Made by a program: the position numbers and the translations under genes. A DNA stretch of 64,000 nucleotides from Mycolicibacterium aurum (GTDB lineage: Bacteria > Actinomycetota > Actinomycetes > Mycobacteriales > Mycobacteriaceae): positions 2,232,001 to 2,296,000 of the forward strand of contig LT549889.1 of the NCBI GenBank assembly GCA_900078775.1, given 5' to 3'. Position 1 is the first letter of the stretch. Each line of letters starts with the position of its first letter. The notes beneath the pieces are model-generated. The model was not told the DNA's origin. It searched no databases and was given only the letters and a program-made list of their open reading frames with translations. Of this stretch, positions 50,096 through 58,735 are shown piece after piece.

Positions 50096-50278
50096 CTCTC
50101 CCTCTGTCGGGGTGCCTGAGAGATTCAGTCCGCGGCGGGACCTTTCCCCATGGGCGGGTGCACGTGGCACCGCTTTCCAGAGGCATCGTGGCCGTGTGCG
50201 GTCCGGGGGCCTGAGAGGTTGACGGAGAGGTATTGCTCCTTCGGCGCCCGTGACTGGCCGTCACGGAACTCTCCCGCG
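50096..50278 (-). ncRNA. Tandem glycine riboswitch upstream of gcvP
   Basis: Read on the minus strand, two successive glycine aptamers are recognisable. The first (about 50276-50204) has GCGGGAGAG, GCGCCGAAGGAGCAA and CCTCTCAGGC. The second (about 50183-50101) has its P1 arms CCTCTG and CAGAGG at 50178-50183 and 50101-50106, the GCCCATGGGGAAAGG core and ATCTCTCAGGC. The tandem form, a few dozen bases before a glycine cleavage gene, is the classical ON-switch: glycine binding allows gcvP expression. The expression platform is probably the region 50043-50095. Confidence 0.93.
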
Positions 50279-50300
50279 CAAGGGCGATGCGCAGCCGATT

Positions 50301-51428
50301 CTACCGCCCGGCCAGATCCAATGCCGTCCACGCCAGCGCAGTCGCCCCGTCGCGCAGCGCCGCCTCGGCCTGTGGGCCCACGGCGGCGTCGGCGAATTCC
50401 CGCTGATGGTTCACCGCCGGCAGCGACCCGATGCCCAGATACGGGTGGATGGCCCGCACCATTTGGGACACGTTGCCCATGTCGGTCGACGCGGTGCGCA
50501 TCGCCGCCGCGCCCTCGGCCGGCTCGGCCCGCATGTCCCGCCCCAAGTCCGCGGCGTTGGCGATGAACAGGTCCAGCAGGTCCTCGTCGGTGCGGAACTC
50601 CGCGTACGGCGCGGACTCCAACTCGATCTCCAGCTCGCAGCCCGTGCCCAGGGCCCCGGCGGCAAAACAGTCGCGGATGCGGCGTTCGATGCCGGTGAGC
50701 TCGGCCAGCGTGCGCGCACGCACGTACCAGCGGCCGGTGGCCGAGTCCGGGATGGCGTTCGGTGCCGCCCCCGCGTCGGTCACCACCCCGTGCACCCGGG
50801 TGGTCGGCGGCAACTGCTGGCGCAGCAGGCCGATCGCCACCTGGGCGACGGTGAACGCGTCGGCGGCGTTGACACCCAGGTGCGGGTACGCGCCGGCGTG
50901 CGCGCTGACGCCGCGGTAGGAGACCCGCCAGTGCGCGACGGCGAGCGGTTCGGCGCGCGGGGCGTCGACGGGGCCGGGGTGCATCATCAGGGCTGCGTCC
51001 AGGCCGTCGAACTCGCCGGCTTCGAGCATGCTGATCTTGCCTCCGCCGCCCTCCTCGGCCGGGGTCCCGATGACGTGCACGGTGATGCCGGTGTCGCCGG
51101 TGGCGCGCACCATCAGCGCAGCGCCGATCGCGGAGGCGGCAATCAGGTTGTGTCCGCAGGCGTGCCCGAGGCCGGGCAGCGCGTCGTACTCGGCGATGAA
51201 GGCGACGTGCAACGGCCCGTCGCCGGCGCGGGCGTGGAACGCGGTATCCAGCCCGGCGGCCCGGCGGTCGACGCTGAACCCGTGTCTGTCGAGCAGGTCG
51301 GTCAGCATCTGGTGGGCCCGCACCTCCTGCCAGGCGGTCTCCGGATCGGCGTGCAACCGGGTGCTGATCCCGCGCACCAGCTCCCAGTTGCGCGCCAGGT
51401 ACTGCTGGGCGACGGCCTTAGAGGTCAC
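50301..51428 (-). CDS. M20-family amidohydrolase/aminoacylase-like
   Basis: A 375-residue M20D metal-dependent amidohydrolase. Metal ligands lie in [11 protein letters not shown] and EEGGGGK, and in MMHPGP; the dimerisation domain has [21 protein letters not shown] start at GTG 51428, which overlaps the DUF1028 gene by 11 bases; further upstream the frame has no recognisable sequence. Relatives hydrolyse N-acyl amino acids, carbamoyl or amide bonds. It is the last gene of the operon that begins with the flavin reductase at 54474, so it probably removes an amide or acyl group from a ring-opened intermediate. Confidence 0.85.
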   Translation of the reverse strand: MTSKAVAQQYLARNWELVRGISTRLHADPETAWQEVRAHQMLTDLLDRHGFSVDRRAAGLDTAFHARAGDGPLHVAFIAEYDALPGLGHACGHNLIAASAIGAALMVRATGDTGITVHVIGTPAEEGGGGKISMLEAGEFDGLDAALMMHPGPVDAPRAEPLAVAHWRVSYRGVSAHAGAYPHLGVNAADAFTVAQVAIGLLRQQLPPTTRVHGVVTDAGAAPNAIPDSATGRWYVRARTLAELTGIERRIRDCFAAGALGTGCELEIELESAPYAEFRTDEDLLDLFIANAADLGRDMRAEPAEGAAAMRTASTDMGNVSQMVRAIHPYLGIGSLPAVNHQREFADAAVGPQAEAALRDGATALAWTALDLAGR

Positions 51429-52092
51429 CCGGAACCCCGAAGCTCGGCGCGCCGGCGGGGTCCAGGGCGCGCCGGACGTAGTCGTCGCGCTGGGGTTCCC
51501 AGACCGTCCACAGCTCGGCGAGCTGCGTGTACGGGTCCTCGGCCCAGTCCACCCGCAGGGTGGTCTCGGGCCACTCGACCTCGCGGTAGACCAGCAGACC
51601 GGCCGCGTGGACCGGGCCCTCCTCGCCGCCGGCCTCCAGCGCGGCGGCCAATCCGTCCAGCAGCCGCCGTTCGAACTGGGCGGCCGTGGAGGTCTCGTAA
51701 CCCCGCACCAGTTCGGTGATTGTGCCCGTCGAGGCCAGCATGTTGCCCGCCCCGACGACTCCGTCACCGGCGAGGTGGTGGTGGGTGCCCAGGGCCCCGG
51801 CACCGCTGAACGCGGCGCTGCGGCCCGTCCGGTCCAGCACGGTCAGCTGCCGGTAGTCGCGCATCGGATGCGCCTCGACAACGGTGTCCAGCGCGGTCCG
51901 GGCATCCGCGCCGGCGGCGAGCTGATCCAGCAGTAGTGCGCCCAGCCGGGGGTCGGTGACGTTCTGGCTGGCGGCCGCCCCGAGCCCGGGCCGGATGTTC
52001 AGGCAGCGGGAGGCCACCGCGGGCGAGGACGACGCGATGACCATCCCGAACGCGCCGGTGTCGCGGTCCAGCGCGGCCAGCGAGAACGTCAT
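51418..52092 (-). CDS. DUF1028 family protein (Ntn-hydrolase-like)
   Basis: A 224-residue DUF1028 protein. The N-terminus MTFSLAALDRDTGAFGMVIASSSPAVASR and the segment AAASQNVTDPRLG are characteristic. The fold is expected to be Ntn-hydrolase-like, but the family has no defined reaction. These proteins frequently lie next to RidA and amidohydrolase genes in other bacteria, as here. ATG 52092 overlaps the RidA stop (ATGA). A function on a nitrogen-containing intermediate is inferred from this company. Confidence 0.82.
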   Translation of the reverse strand: MTFSLAALDRDTGAFGMVIASSSPAVASRCLNIRPGLGAAASQNVTDPRLGALLLDQLAAGADARTALDTVVEAHPMRDYRQLTVLDRTGRSAAFSGAGALGTHHHLAGDGVVGAGNMLASTGTITELVRGYETSTAAQFERRLLDGLAAALEAGGEEGPVHAAGLLVYREVEWPETTLRVDWAEDPYTQLAELWTVWEPQRDDYVRRALDPAGAPSFGVPGDL

Positions 52093-52505
52093 GACACCGC
52101 CTGCCGCACCGCGATGACATCCACCTCGACCAGCCACTCGGGCCGGGCCAGGGCATTGACCACCAGCCCGGTGGACACCGGGTGCACCCCCTTGAGCCAG
52201 CGCCCGATCACCCGGTACACAGTCTCGCGGTATCGCGGATCCACAAGGTAGATGGTCACTTTGACGATGTCGTCCAGGGTGGCGTCGGCCTCGGCGAGCA
52301 GGGTGGCGATATTGGACATCGCCTGCTCGGTCTGGGCGGCTACATCGCCGATGCCGATGTTCTCGGCGGTGTCGAGGTCCTGGCCGATCTGGCCGCGCAG
52401 GTAGATGGTGTCCCCGGCGACCACGGCCTGGCACAGATCGTTGTCCAGGTTCTGCTCCGGGTAGGTGTCGCGGGTGTTGAACGGACGGATTCTGGTGTGT
52501 GTCAC
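52089..52505 (-). CDS. RidA/YjgF-family deaminase-like protein
   Basis: A 138-residue Rid-family protein with the typical core (VVAGDTIYLRGQIGQDLDT, EQAMSNIATLLAEADATLDDIVKVTIYLVDP) and C-terminus WLVEVDVIA. RidA proper hydrolyses reactive enamine/imine intermediates; the arginine that binds the substrate carboxylate in RidA aligns with ARPEW here only loosely, so this may be a Rid2/Rid7-type relative. It overlaps both neighbours by four bases. In the pyrimidine-degrading Rut system a Rid protein (RutC) accompanies a flavin monooxygenase in the same way. Confidence 0.87.
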   Translation of the reverse strand: MTHTRIRPFNTRDTYPEQNLDNDLCQAVVAGDTIYLRGQIGQDLDTAENIGIGDVAAQTEQAMSNIATLLAEADATLDDIVKVTIYLVDPRYRETVYRVIGRWLKGVHPVSTGLVVNALARPEWLVEVDVIAVRQAVS

Positions 52506-53950
52506 TGGCTCACCCGGTCGGACAGTTCGGCGGCCGCCTTGACGAGTGCCAGCGGGCCGTCGAAGTCGAAGCTGCGGTAGACGGCCTGGTAGTGCGCGAA
52601 CGGCGGTGCCTGGGCGAACAACTGGAAGGTCAGCCGGTGCCCGGCGTAGTCGCTGTTGAGCAGGTCGCGGGCGAACGCCAGCAGCTTGCGGCGGTCGTCA
52701 GCCTGCCACTCGTCGGTGATGGAGTAGTACTTCTCCAGCCATTCCGCGGCGCCCGGGACGCCGAAAGTGGCCGAGTCCGGGGTGATGCAGATCTGGCCCC
52801 CGCACAGTTCGCGGGCGTAGTGCATCATCTGCGGCAGCTGGGTCTGGGCCCACACCCGGCCGGCGTACAGCAGCGACTGGTTGGGCATCAGCAGCCCGCC
52901 GGGGCTGGTCTCGGCGTTGGCGATCGAGGCGGTCAGGTGAGCGTCGATGCCCTCCCGGTAGCAGGCCAGCATCGCCAGCTTCTCCTGCACTGCCGGGTTG
53001 TTGTCCAGCCCGGTCTGGCGCACGTTGTGCAGAGCCGCACCGATCATCAGGTCGGCGAACCGGATGGACCGGTGCACGTAGGGCAGCGCGCTGTAGCGGT
53101 GCAGGCAGCTGCGCACGAAGGTGGCGGCCCGGGTGTGCCGGTAGAACAGGATGTCGTCCCACGGGATCAGCACATTGTCGAAGATCACCAGGGACTCGAC
53201 CTCGTCCACCCGGTTGGACAGCGGGTAGTCCGCGGCGTCGCGGCGGCCGGCGAAACCGGTGCGGCAGATGAACTTCAGGTTGGGTGCGTTCAGATCGGCG
53301 ATGAAGCCCACCGCGTAATCGGAGAGCTTGGCGTCGCCCCAGTTGGCGATGGTCGGCTTGGTGTAGGCCTGGGTGGCGTACGGCGCGGCGGTCTCGTACT
53401 TGGCGCCGCGCACGATGATGCCGTCGTCGGTCTCCTTGACCACGTGCAGCAGCATGTCGGGGTCCTGGTCCTGCGGGCGCTTGGACCGGTCGCCCTTGGG
53501 GTCGGTGTTGGCGGAGATGTGGAACGGGTCACCGGTGGCGGCCTTGTTCACGTGCCGGCGGATGTTCTCGGCGAACCGCGGGTCGACCTCGTTGAGCACG
53601 TCCTGCCCGTCGTAGAGGGCCCACATCTCCCCGACGGTCTCGTCCCCGACCCGGGTGACCACGCCGCGGGCCGCGTTCAGGACCAGGTCGATGGCCCGGC
53701 GCTTGTCCTGCCAATCCTGTTGGCTCAGCGGCATCTTGTTGGCGATCGCGTTGCGCTCACCATTCTCGTCGACGTAGCTCATCACGTCCTGGGTGGCCGC
53801 CTCGTGCGCCAGGTCGTAGATGCGGGCCCGGATGTCGACGATGGGCGCGAACATCGGATGCTTGGTGACGTCGTGCACCTGTTCACCGTCGATGTAGATC
53901 TCGCGTCCGGTGTTGATGGACTCCCGGTATTCGTCTCCGGTCTTGATCAT
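52502..53950 (-). CDS. HpaB-type FADH2-dependent monooxygenase (oxygenase component)
   Basis: A 482-residue protein of the 4-hydroxyphenylacetate 3-hydroxylase/PvcC acyl-CoA-dehydrogenase-like family. It starts MIKTGDEYRESINTGREIYIDGE, the family's hallmark N-terminus. The central region DDGIIVRGAKYETAAPYA and FIADLNAPNLKFICRTGF and the late segment YARELCGGQICITPDSATFG fit FADH2 binding at a tetramer interface. It uses reduced flavin from the reductase encoded just upstream (ATGA overlap). Members hydroxylate phenols or open electron-rich rings. With RidA and an amidohydrolase downstream, an N-containing ring is a reasonable but unproven substrate. Confidence 0.9.
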   Translation of the reverse strand: MIKTGDEYRESINTGREIYIDGEQVHDVTKHPMFAPIVDIRARIYDLAHEAATQDVMSYVDENGERNAIANKMPLSQQDWQDKRRAIDLVLNAARGVVTRVGDETVGEMWALYDGQDVLNEVDPRFAENIRRHVNKAATGDPFHISANTDPKGDRSKRPQDQDPDMLLHVVKETDDGIIVRGAKYETAAPYATQAYTKPTIANWGDAKLSDYAVGFIADLNAPNLKFICRTGFAGRRDAADYPLSNRVDEVESLVIFDNVLIPWDDILFYRHTRAATFVRSCLHRYSALPYVHRSIRFADLMIGAALHNVRQTGLDNNPAVQEKLAMLACYREGIDAHLTASIANAETSPGGLLMPNQSLLYAGRVWAQTQLPQMMHYARELCGGQICITPDSATFGVPGAAEWLEKYYSITDEWQADDRRKLLAFARDLLNSDYAGHRLTFQLFAQAPPFAHYQAVYRSFDFDGPLALVKAAAELSDRVSQ

Positions 53951-54474
53951 GCGAGCTGTCCTTCCGTGTTGTGGGCCGAGAGCGTGCGGTACGTGCCGCG
54001 CAGATGCAGCAGGGGTTCGGCGTCGGTGTGCACCACATGGCGCACCTCGCCGAGGTAGAGGTGGTGGGATCCGACGTCGGTGACGCTGTGCAGCACGCAT
54101 TCGAAGGCGGCCACGCTGTCGGTGTACACCGGCAGACCGTTGCGGCCGTCGGCCCACTCGCCCTCGGCGAAGGTGAACGGCGGCCGACCGTGCCGCGAGC
54201 GTCCGGCGAAGGTGTCTGCGGCGACGTGATGTCCGGGCCCCAAAAGGGACACATTGAACGCGCCGGCGGCGCGGATCGCAGCGTTCATGGGGCTGCGCCG
54301 GTTTATGCAGACGCCCAGGATAGCCGGTTCGTCGGACACCCGGCTCACCGCGGAGACGGTCTGTCCCCAGCGCAGGTTCTCGGCGCCGGTGGTGACGATG
54401 GTGACGGGCGTGGCCGCACAACTGATGGCGCGGATGAACTCGCGTGTGCCGGTCGGCGTCAGGGTGGATTTCAT
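53947..54474 (-). CDS. Flavin reductase (HpaC-like)
   Basis: A 175-residue flavin reductase-like protein with the split-barrel pattern CAATPVTIVTTGAENLRWGQTVSAVSRVSDEPAILGVCINRRS and later AFNVSLLGPGH. It supplies reduced flavin to the HpaB-type oxygenase encoded next. I chose ATG 54474 because AAGGG lies at proper distance; ATG 54480 sits on the ribosome-binding site. It is the first gene of the five-gene operon, whose probable LysR operator lies 117 bases upstream within the end of the MDR gene. Confidence 0.88.
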   Translation of the reverse strand: MKSTLTPTGTREFIRAISCAATPVTIVTTGAENLRWGQTVSAVSRVSDEPAILGVCINRRSPMNAAIRAAGAFNVSLLGPGHHVAADTFAGRSRHGRPPFTFAEGEWADGRNGLPVYTDSVAAFECVLHSVTDVGSHHLYLGEVRHVVHTDAEPLLHLRGTYRTLSAHNTEGQLA

Positions 54475-54574
54475 TGTCATCCCTTGCTTTTCGGATTCGG
54501 GATCGGTTCCACGGATGGCAGCGTTGATGTCCGTGGCTTTGATGTTGCCCGGACCGGGGTAATCTGACAAACAG

Positions 54575-55591
54575 CTAGATCCGTTGTTCTGCATCGCTTT
54601 TGGAGATGCAATCGGGTACCGTGACGACGACCTTGCCGACCCGTTCCGGCTCGGCGAACCGGCGATGTGCGGCGTCGATGTGGTCAAGACCGAAGGTGGC
54701 ATCCAGTACCGGACGCAGCTCACCGGCCACCAGTGCGGGCAGGACCTCGGCGGCCAGTTCCGCGCACAGCGTGGCCCGTGTCTCGTCCGGCAACCGGCCC
54801 AGGCTCGACGAGGACACCTCGGCACCGGCGGCCATCAACGACCCCAGGCCGATCTGTGCCTGACTGCCGCCGGCCATCCCGACGATCACCAGCCGCCCCT
54901 GCGGGGCGAGCAAACCGATGTTGGCATCCAGGGTGGAGGCACCCTGGTTGTCCAGGATGACGTCGTAGCCCGCGGGCTCACACCGGCGGGCCGCCTCGAA
55001 CACGTCGGTTCCGGCATAGTCGATCACCCGGTCGGCACCCAACTCGGCGCACAGGGCGGTCTTCGCCGGGCCGCGGGCGGTAGCGGTGACCACCGCGCCG
55101 CGGGCCCGGGCCAGTTGGACGGCCAGCGAGCCCACTCCTCCGGCCGCGCCGTGTATCAATACCCGTTCCCCGGGTCGAATTCGGCCGCGGTGCACCAGGT
55201 TCCACCAGGCGGTGGCCGCCGCCTCCGGCACGGCACCGGCGATCGCCGGGTCGAGCCTGTCGGGCAGCACCAGACACGAACCGGCCGGCACCGCCACGTA
55301 TTCGGCGTAGGCGCCCGCCCGGGTCAGAGCGGCCACCCGGTCGCCCACCTTCGGTGCGCCGACCGCGCCACCGACGGCCACCACGGTGCCTGCGCATTCC
55401 AGGCCGGGAATGCCACCGGGGGGTGCCGGCATGGCGCCGCGGCACTGCAGGATCTCGGCGTTGTTGATCCCGAAGGCCGCCACGGCGATCAGGACCTCCG
55501 CCGGGCCCGGTTCCGGGACCGCCACCTGCTGGATGCGCAGGGGCTGCGCACCACCCGGATCGGCCAGCACAGCCGCCGACATCGTGGTCAT
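54575..55591 (-). CDS. Quinone oxidoreductase-like MDR protein
   Basis: A 338-residue medium-chain dehydrogenase without zinc ligands, of the quinone/enoyl reductase type. It has FGINNAEILQCRGAMPAPPGGIPGLECAG at the N-terminus and the NADPH motif IHGAAGGVGSLAVQLARARGA. ATG 55591 overlaps the stop of the alpha/beta-hydrolase-like gene (ATGA), so both belong to a two-gene operon. The enzyme probably reduces a quinone or an activated double bond of a pathway intermediate. Confidence 0.88.
   Translation of the reverse strand: MTTMSAAVLADPGGAQPLRIQQVAVPEPGPAEVLIAVAAFGINNAEILQCRGAMPAPPGGIPGLECAGTVVAVGGAVGAPKVGDRVAALTRAGAYAEYVAVPAGSCLVLPDRLDPAIAGAVPEAAATAWWNLVHRGRIRPGERVLIHGAAGGVGSLAVQLARARGAVVTATARGPAKTALCAELGADRVIDYAGTDVFEAARRCEPAGYDVILDNQGASTLDANIGLLAPQGRLVIVGMAGGSQAQIGLGSLMAAGAEVSSSSLGRLPDETRATLCAELAAEVLPALVAGELRPVLDATFGLDHIDAAHRRFAEPERVGKVVVTVPDCISKSDAEQRI
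54591..54609. promoter_or_regulatory. LysR-type operator copy 1 (GCATC-N9-GATGC)
   Basis: GCATC (54591-54595) and GATGC (54605-54609) form a dyad with nine bases between, containing the T-N11-A core of LysR boxes. It lies inside the last codons of the MDR gene and 117 bases upstream of the flavin reductase start. Identical dyads precede the other two operons of the cluster. Confidence 0.7.
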
Positions 55592-56397
55592 CGCAGCACC
55601 ACCTGTGCGTGGAAATCGAGGATGGCCCGGGTGAATTCGGCCGGACAGGTCTCGGGGCTGGAGATGTCGCCGTCGACCAGCACGTGCTCGCGGGCCTGCG
55701 GGAAGGCCGCCACGATCTGACCGTGACGCGGGAATGCACGCTTGTCGCGGGCCGAGGCCACGCACAACACCGGTCCCGGGTAGCGGCCGAGACGATCCTC
55801 CGAGCGGTAGGCGGACACCGCCGCCGTACCGCGGTCGGGATCAGGATGGGACAGCACATCGCGGACATAGCGGGCCTGCACATCGGGAGCAGGGTGCGTC
55901 AGGTACTCGGCGCGACGGCGCCACAATGCGGCGATGTGGCCGCCGTCGGCCCGGCCGGGGATGGCATTGAATGGCGCTGCGCCGCGGCGGCGTTCCCGTT
56001 CCTCGGCGTCGATGAACGGGGTCGACGACAGCACCAGGGACAGCACCCGATCCGGCGCCTCGGCGGCCATCTGATAGGCGACCAGACCGCCGAAGTGGTG
56101 CCCCGCCAGGTGGGCGCAGGGCACCCGCAGCGCGTCCAGCAGATCCAGCACGGCCGTGGCCGTCGCCTCGATGGTGTTCTCGGCCGCCGCCTCCGAGGCG
56201 CCGTAACCGGGTAGGTCGGGTATCACGATGCGGTACCCGTCGATCAGAGCGGCTACGGCCCGGAATTCATCCCAGCTGCGCGGGGTCTGGTGCAGCAGCA
56301 CCAGACACGGGCCGTCGAGGTCGGCACCCGAGGTGACGACATGTATCCGCCCCGAACGGGTCTGGACATACATGGGTTCCGGCGCTGCGCCGCTCAC
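55588..56397 (-). CDS. Alpha/beta-hydrolase-fold protein lacking Ser nucleophile and His
   Basis: A 269-residue alpha/beta-hydrolase fold. I chose GTG 56397 because GGAGG lies four bases upstream. Motifs are LLHQTPRSWDEF and DLPGYGAS. The nucleophile elbow, normally G-x-S-x-G, reads GHHFG (residues 99-103) with His101 at the nucleophile site. The C-terminal catalytic His, expected in a G-x-G-H turn, is replaced in VDGDISSPE. RutD of the pyrimidine pathway is another pathway protein of this fold without a serine nucleophile, as I recall. The protein may catalyse a non-covalent reaction such as decarboxylation, isomerisation or cofactor-free hydrolysis. It heads a two-gene operon with a LysR-type operator 80 bases upstream. 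Confidence 0.85.
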   Translation of the reverse strand: MSGAAPEPMYVQTRSGRIHVVTSGADLDGPCLVLLHQTPRSWDEFRAVAALIDGYRIVIPDLPGYGASEAAAENTIEATATAVLDLLDALRVPCAHLAGHHFGGLVAYQMAAEAPDRVLSLVLSSTPFIDAEERERRRGAAPFNAIPGRADGGHIAALWRRRAEYLTHPAPDVQARYVRDVLSHPDPDRGTAAVSAYRSEDRLGRYPGPVLCVASARDKRAFPRHGQIVAAFPQAREHVLVDGDISSPETCPAEFTRAILDFHAQVVLR

Positions 56398-56476
56398 GTG
56401 GCCTCCAAGTCTGTGGACGATGCCTCCATCCAAAGCCCGGCCGGGCATCTTGGCAAACAGTGAATAGCGTTGCACC

Positions 56477-56495
56477 GCATCGGATCTGCAGATGC
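56477..56495. promoter_or_regulatory. LysR-type operator copy 2 (GCATC-N9-GATGC)
   Basis: GCATC (56477-56481) and GATGC (56491-56495) with a nine-base spacer, 80 bases upstream of the alpha/beta-hydrolase-like gene and just after the LysR gene stop. The downstream flank AAT is shared with copy 1. Confidence 0.7.
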
Positions 56496-56534
56496 AATGG
56501 ATCGCCGGAGACGATCATGCAAGAAGGGTCGGAC

Positions 56535-57458
56535 TCAGCAGTCGCCGGCCACCACAGCCCGGCAGCGGTCGGCGAAAGCGATGGCCCGCCTGCTCATCCG
56601 CATCGACTGCAGGGAGGCCACCACCACCCGCAATGGGCGCACATCGTCGGCGATCGGCACCGCCACCACCCGGCCACCGGCGTAGGTGCTGTCGGTGGCC
56701 GGGAGTTGGTGCAGCAGGCTGTACCCGTGGTCCTGGGCGACCATGGCGCGCACCGTCTCATAACTGCTGGACCGGTATTGCACGTTCGGCGTCAGACCGC
56801 GTTCGGTGAACACGCCGATGAAATAGTCGCGGCTGAACGGAAGATCGACCAGGATCATCGGTTCGTCCACCAGGTCGGCCAACCGGATGCCGGTCTCCCC
56901 GGCCAGCCGGTGGGAAGCGGGAAGCGCTGCGTAAGGCTTGATCTCGGCCAGCACATCCCGGTCGATGTGGTCCCCGAGCGCCAGGTCGTAGGTCAGGGCC
57001 ACCTCGGCCCGCCCCGACTCCAGATATTCACCAACCTCACCGGCCACCGCCTCGGTCACGTGCACCTCCACTCCGGGGTGGTCTCGCTTGAGGCCGGCCA
57101 GGATGGACGGCAGGTAGAACGGCGCCAACGGGCTGAAGCACACCACCTGCAGCGGGCCCCAGAACGCCTGTGTCTCACCGGCTATCGACTCCAGCGACTC
57201 AGCCAGGGCGGTGAGCGTCTGGCGCGACCGCAGCAGCAGTTCCTTACCCGCCGCGGTGAGGATCAGCCCCTTGGCGTGCCGACGGATGAACAGCTGGACA
57301 CCGAGTTCCTTCTCCAGGTGCGAAACCGCCGCGGACACCGCCGATTGCGCGACGAAGAGGTCCTCGGCCGCCCTGGTCATGCTCTCCCGCTCGGCAACCC
57401 GGATGAAGTAGCGCAGTTGGGTCAGCGATATCCCGCGCAACTGGTCGACGCCGGTCAC
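56535..57458 (-). CDS. LysR-family transcriptional regulator
   Basis: A 307-residue LysR regulator of normal length. The helix-turn-helix is in ISLTQLRYFIRVAERESMTRAAEDLFVAQSAVSAAVSHLEKELGVQLF (residues about 9-57, cited here in part: QSAVSAAVSHLEKELG), followed by a co-inducer-binding domain. GTG 57458 overlaps the DctM stop (GTGA), so it is translated as the fifth gene of the TRAP operon. This is unusual for LysR proteins, which are commonly divergent from their targets. It most likely binds the three GCATC-N9-GATGC dyads and activates all three operons in response to a pathway metabolite. Confidence 0.92.
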   Translation of the reverse strand: MTGVDQLRGISLTQLRYFIRVAERESMTRAAEDLFVAQSAVSAAVSHLEKELGVQLFIRRHAKGLILTAAGKELLLRSRQTLTALAESLESIAGETQAFWGPLQVVCFSPLAPFYLPSILAGLKRDHPGVEVHVTEAVAGEVGEYLESGRAEVALTYDLALGDHIDRDVLAEIKPYAALPASHRLAGETGIRLADLVDEPMILVDLPFSRDYFIGVFTERGLTPNVQYRSSSYETVRAMVAQDHGYSLLHQLPATDSTYAGGRVVAVPIADDVRPLRVVVASLQSMRMSRRAIAFADRCRAVVAGDC

Positions 57459-58735
57459 GGGCCACCCAGTACCGACGGTAGCCAGGTTGCCAGCGCCGGG
57501 AACAGGATCACCAGGACCAGCACCGCGATGGTAGCCAACAGGAACGGGGTGTTGGCGCGCAGCACACCCCACGCGTCGACCCTGGCGATCTTGGCCGCCA
57601 CCACCAGCGACATCGCCACCGGCGGGGTGACCTGGCCGATGATGACGGTCAGCACGATGATGACACCGAAGTGCAGCGGGTCGATCCCGACGGCCAACAT
57701 GGTCGGCAGCATCACCGGCATGATCACCGGGATGAGCGGGTCGAACAGCATGCCGGCCAGGATCGCCGTGAGCGCCAGCACCACCACGTAACCGATCTGC
57801 ACATCACCCGGCACGATCATGGTGGCGAAGTCGGTGAGCGCCTTGGGCAGCCCGGCCATCGCCAGCACCGCGCCGAGGGCAACCGAGACACCCACGATCA
57901 GCATCACCTCGCCGGTGAGCACCGCGGCCTCGACCAGGCACCGGTACAGGCGGCGGAACCCCAGGGTCCGCATCACTGCCATGGAGATGAGGACGGCGTA
58001 CACGACGGCGAACGCACCGGATTCGGTCGGGGTAAAGATGCCGAGCACCAGGCCGCAGATCACCAGGATCGGGACACCGAACGCCAGGATCGACCCGCGC
58101 AGCGTCCGCCACGCCTCGCGGCCGCTGAACTCGATCTTCTCCCCCCAGCCGTTGCGCTTGGCCTGCACGGCGACCACCACCATCAGCACCGCGGTGAGGA
58201 TCAGGCCGGGAATGATGCCGGCCAGGAACAGTGCGCCCAGCGAGGTGCCGGTGGCCGCGGCGTACAGGATCATCGGTGAGGACGGCGGGATCAACGGTCC
58301 GATACCCGAGGACGAGGCGGTGAGCGCGGCGGCGTAGGGCCCCGGATACCCGTGCTTGCGCATCTGCGGGATGATCGTCGACCCGGTGCCGGCCAGGTCG
58401 GCCACCGAGGTGCCCACCATACCGCCGAAGAACAGGCTGGTGGACACGTTGACCTGCGCCAGGCCTCCCGGTAGCGGGCCGAAAACCGCTCTGGCGAAGG
58501 CGAATACGCGTTCGGCGATACCACCCGCGTTCATCACCACACCGGCCAGGATGAACAGCGGCATGGCAAGCAGGACGAAGCTGCTCATCCCGTCGGTCAC
58601 CTGCTGCGGGTACTGCAGCATCCAGGAGCCGCCCATCGTCGCGTACAGCGCTACACCGCCGGCCATCGCGATGATCAGCGGGGTGCCCAGCAGCAGCAGG
58701 CCGACGATGACGGCCAGCGTGATCGCCAGCGTCAC
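57455..58735 (-). CDS. dctM: TRAP transporter large permease (DctM)
   Basis: A 426-residue membrane protein with about twelve hydrophobic segments, of the DctM/TRAP large-subunit family. Typical segments are GTPLIIAMAGGVALYA, SSSGIGPLIPPSSPMILYA and GQVTPPVAMSLVVAAKIA. With DctQ and DctP it forms a sodium- or proton-driven importer for carboxylates. It overlaps dctQ and the LysR gene by four bases each. TRAP systems are infrequent in mycobacteria compared with ABC and MFS importers, which supports horizontal acquisition of the cluster. Confidence 0.94.
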   Translation of the reverse strand: MTLAITLAVIVGLLLLGTPLIIAMAGGVALYATMGGSWMLQYPQQVTDGMSSFVLLAMPLFILAGVVMNAGGIAERVFAFARAVFGPLPGGLAQVNVSTSLFFGGMVGTSVADLAGTGSTIIPQMRKHGYPGPYAAALTASSSGIGPLIPPSSPMILYAAATGTSLGALFLAGIIPGLILTAVLMVVVAVQAKRNGWGEKIEFSGREAWRTLRGSILAFGVPILVICGLVLGIFTPTESGAFAVVYAVLISMAVMRTLGFRRLYRCLVEAAVLTGEVMLIVGVSVALGAVLAMAGLPKALTDFATMIVPGDVQIGYVVVLALTAILAGMLFDPLIPVIMPVMLPTMLAVGIDPLHFGVIIVLTVIIGQVTPPVAMSLVVAAKIARVDAWGVLRANTPFLLATIAVLVLVILFPALATWLPSVLGGP

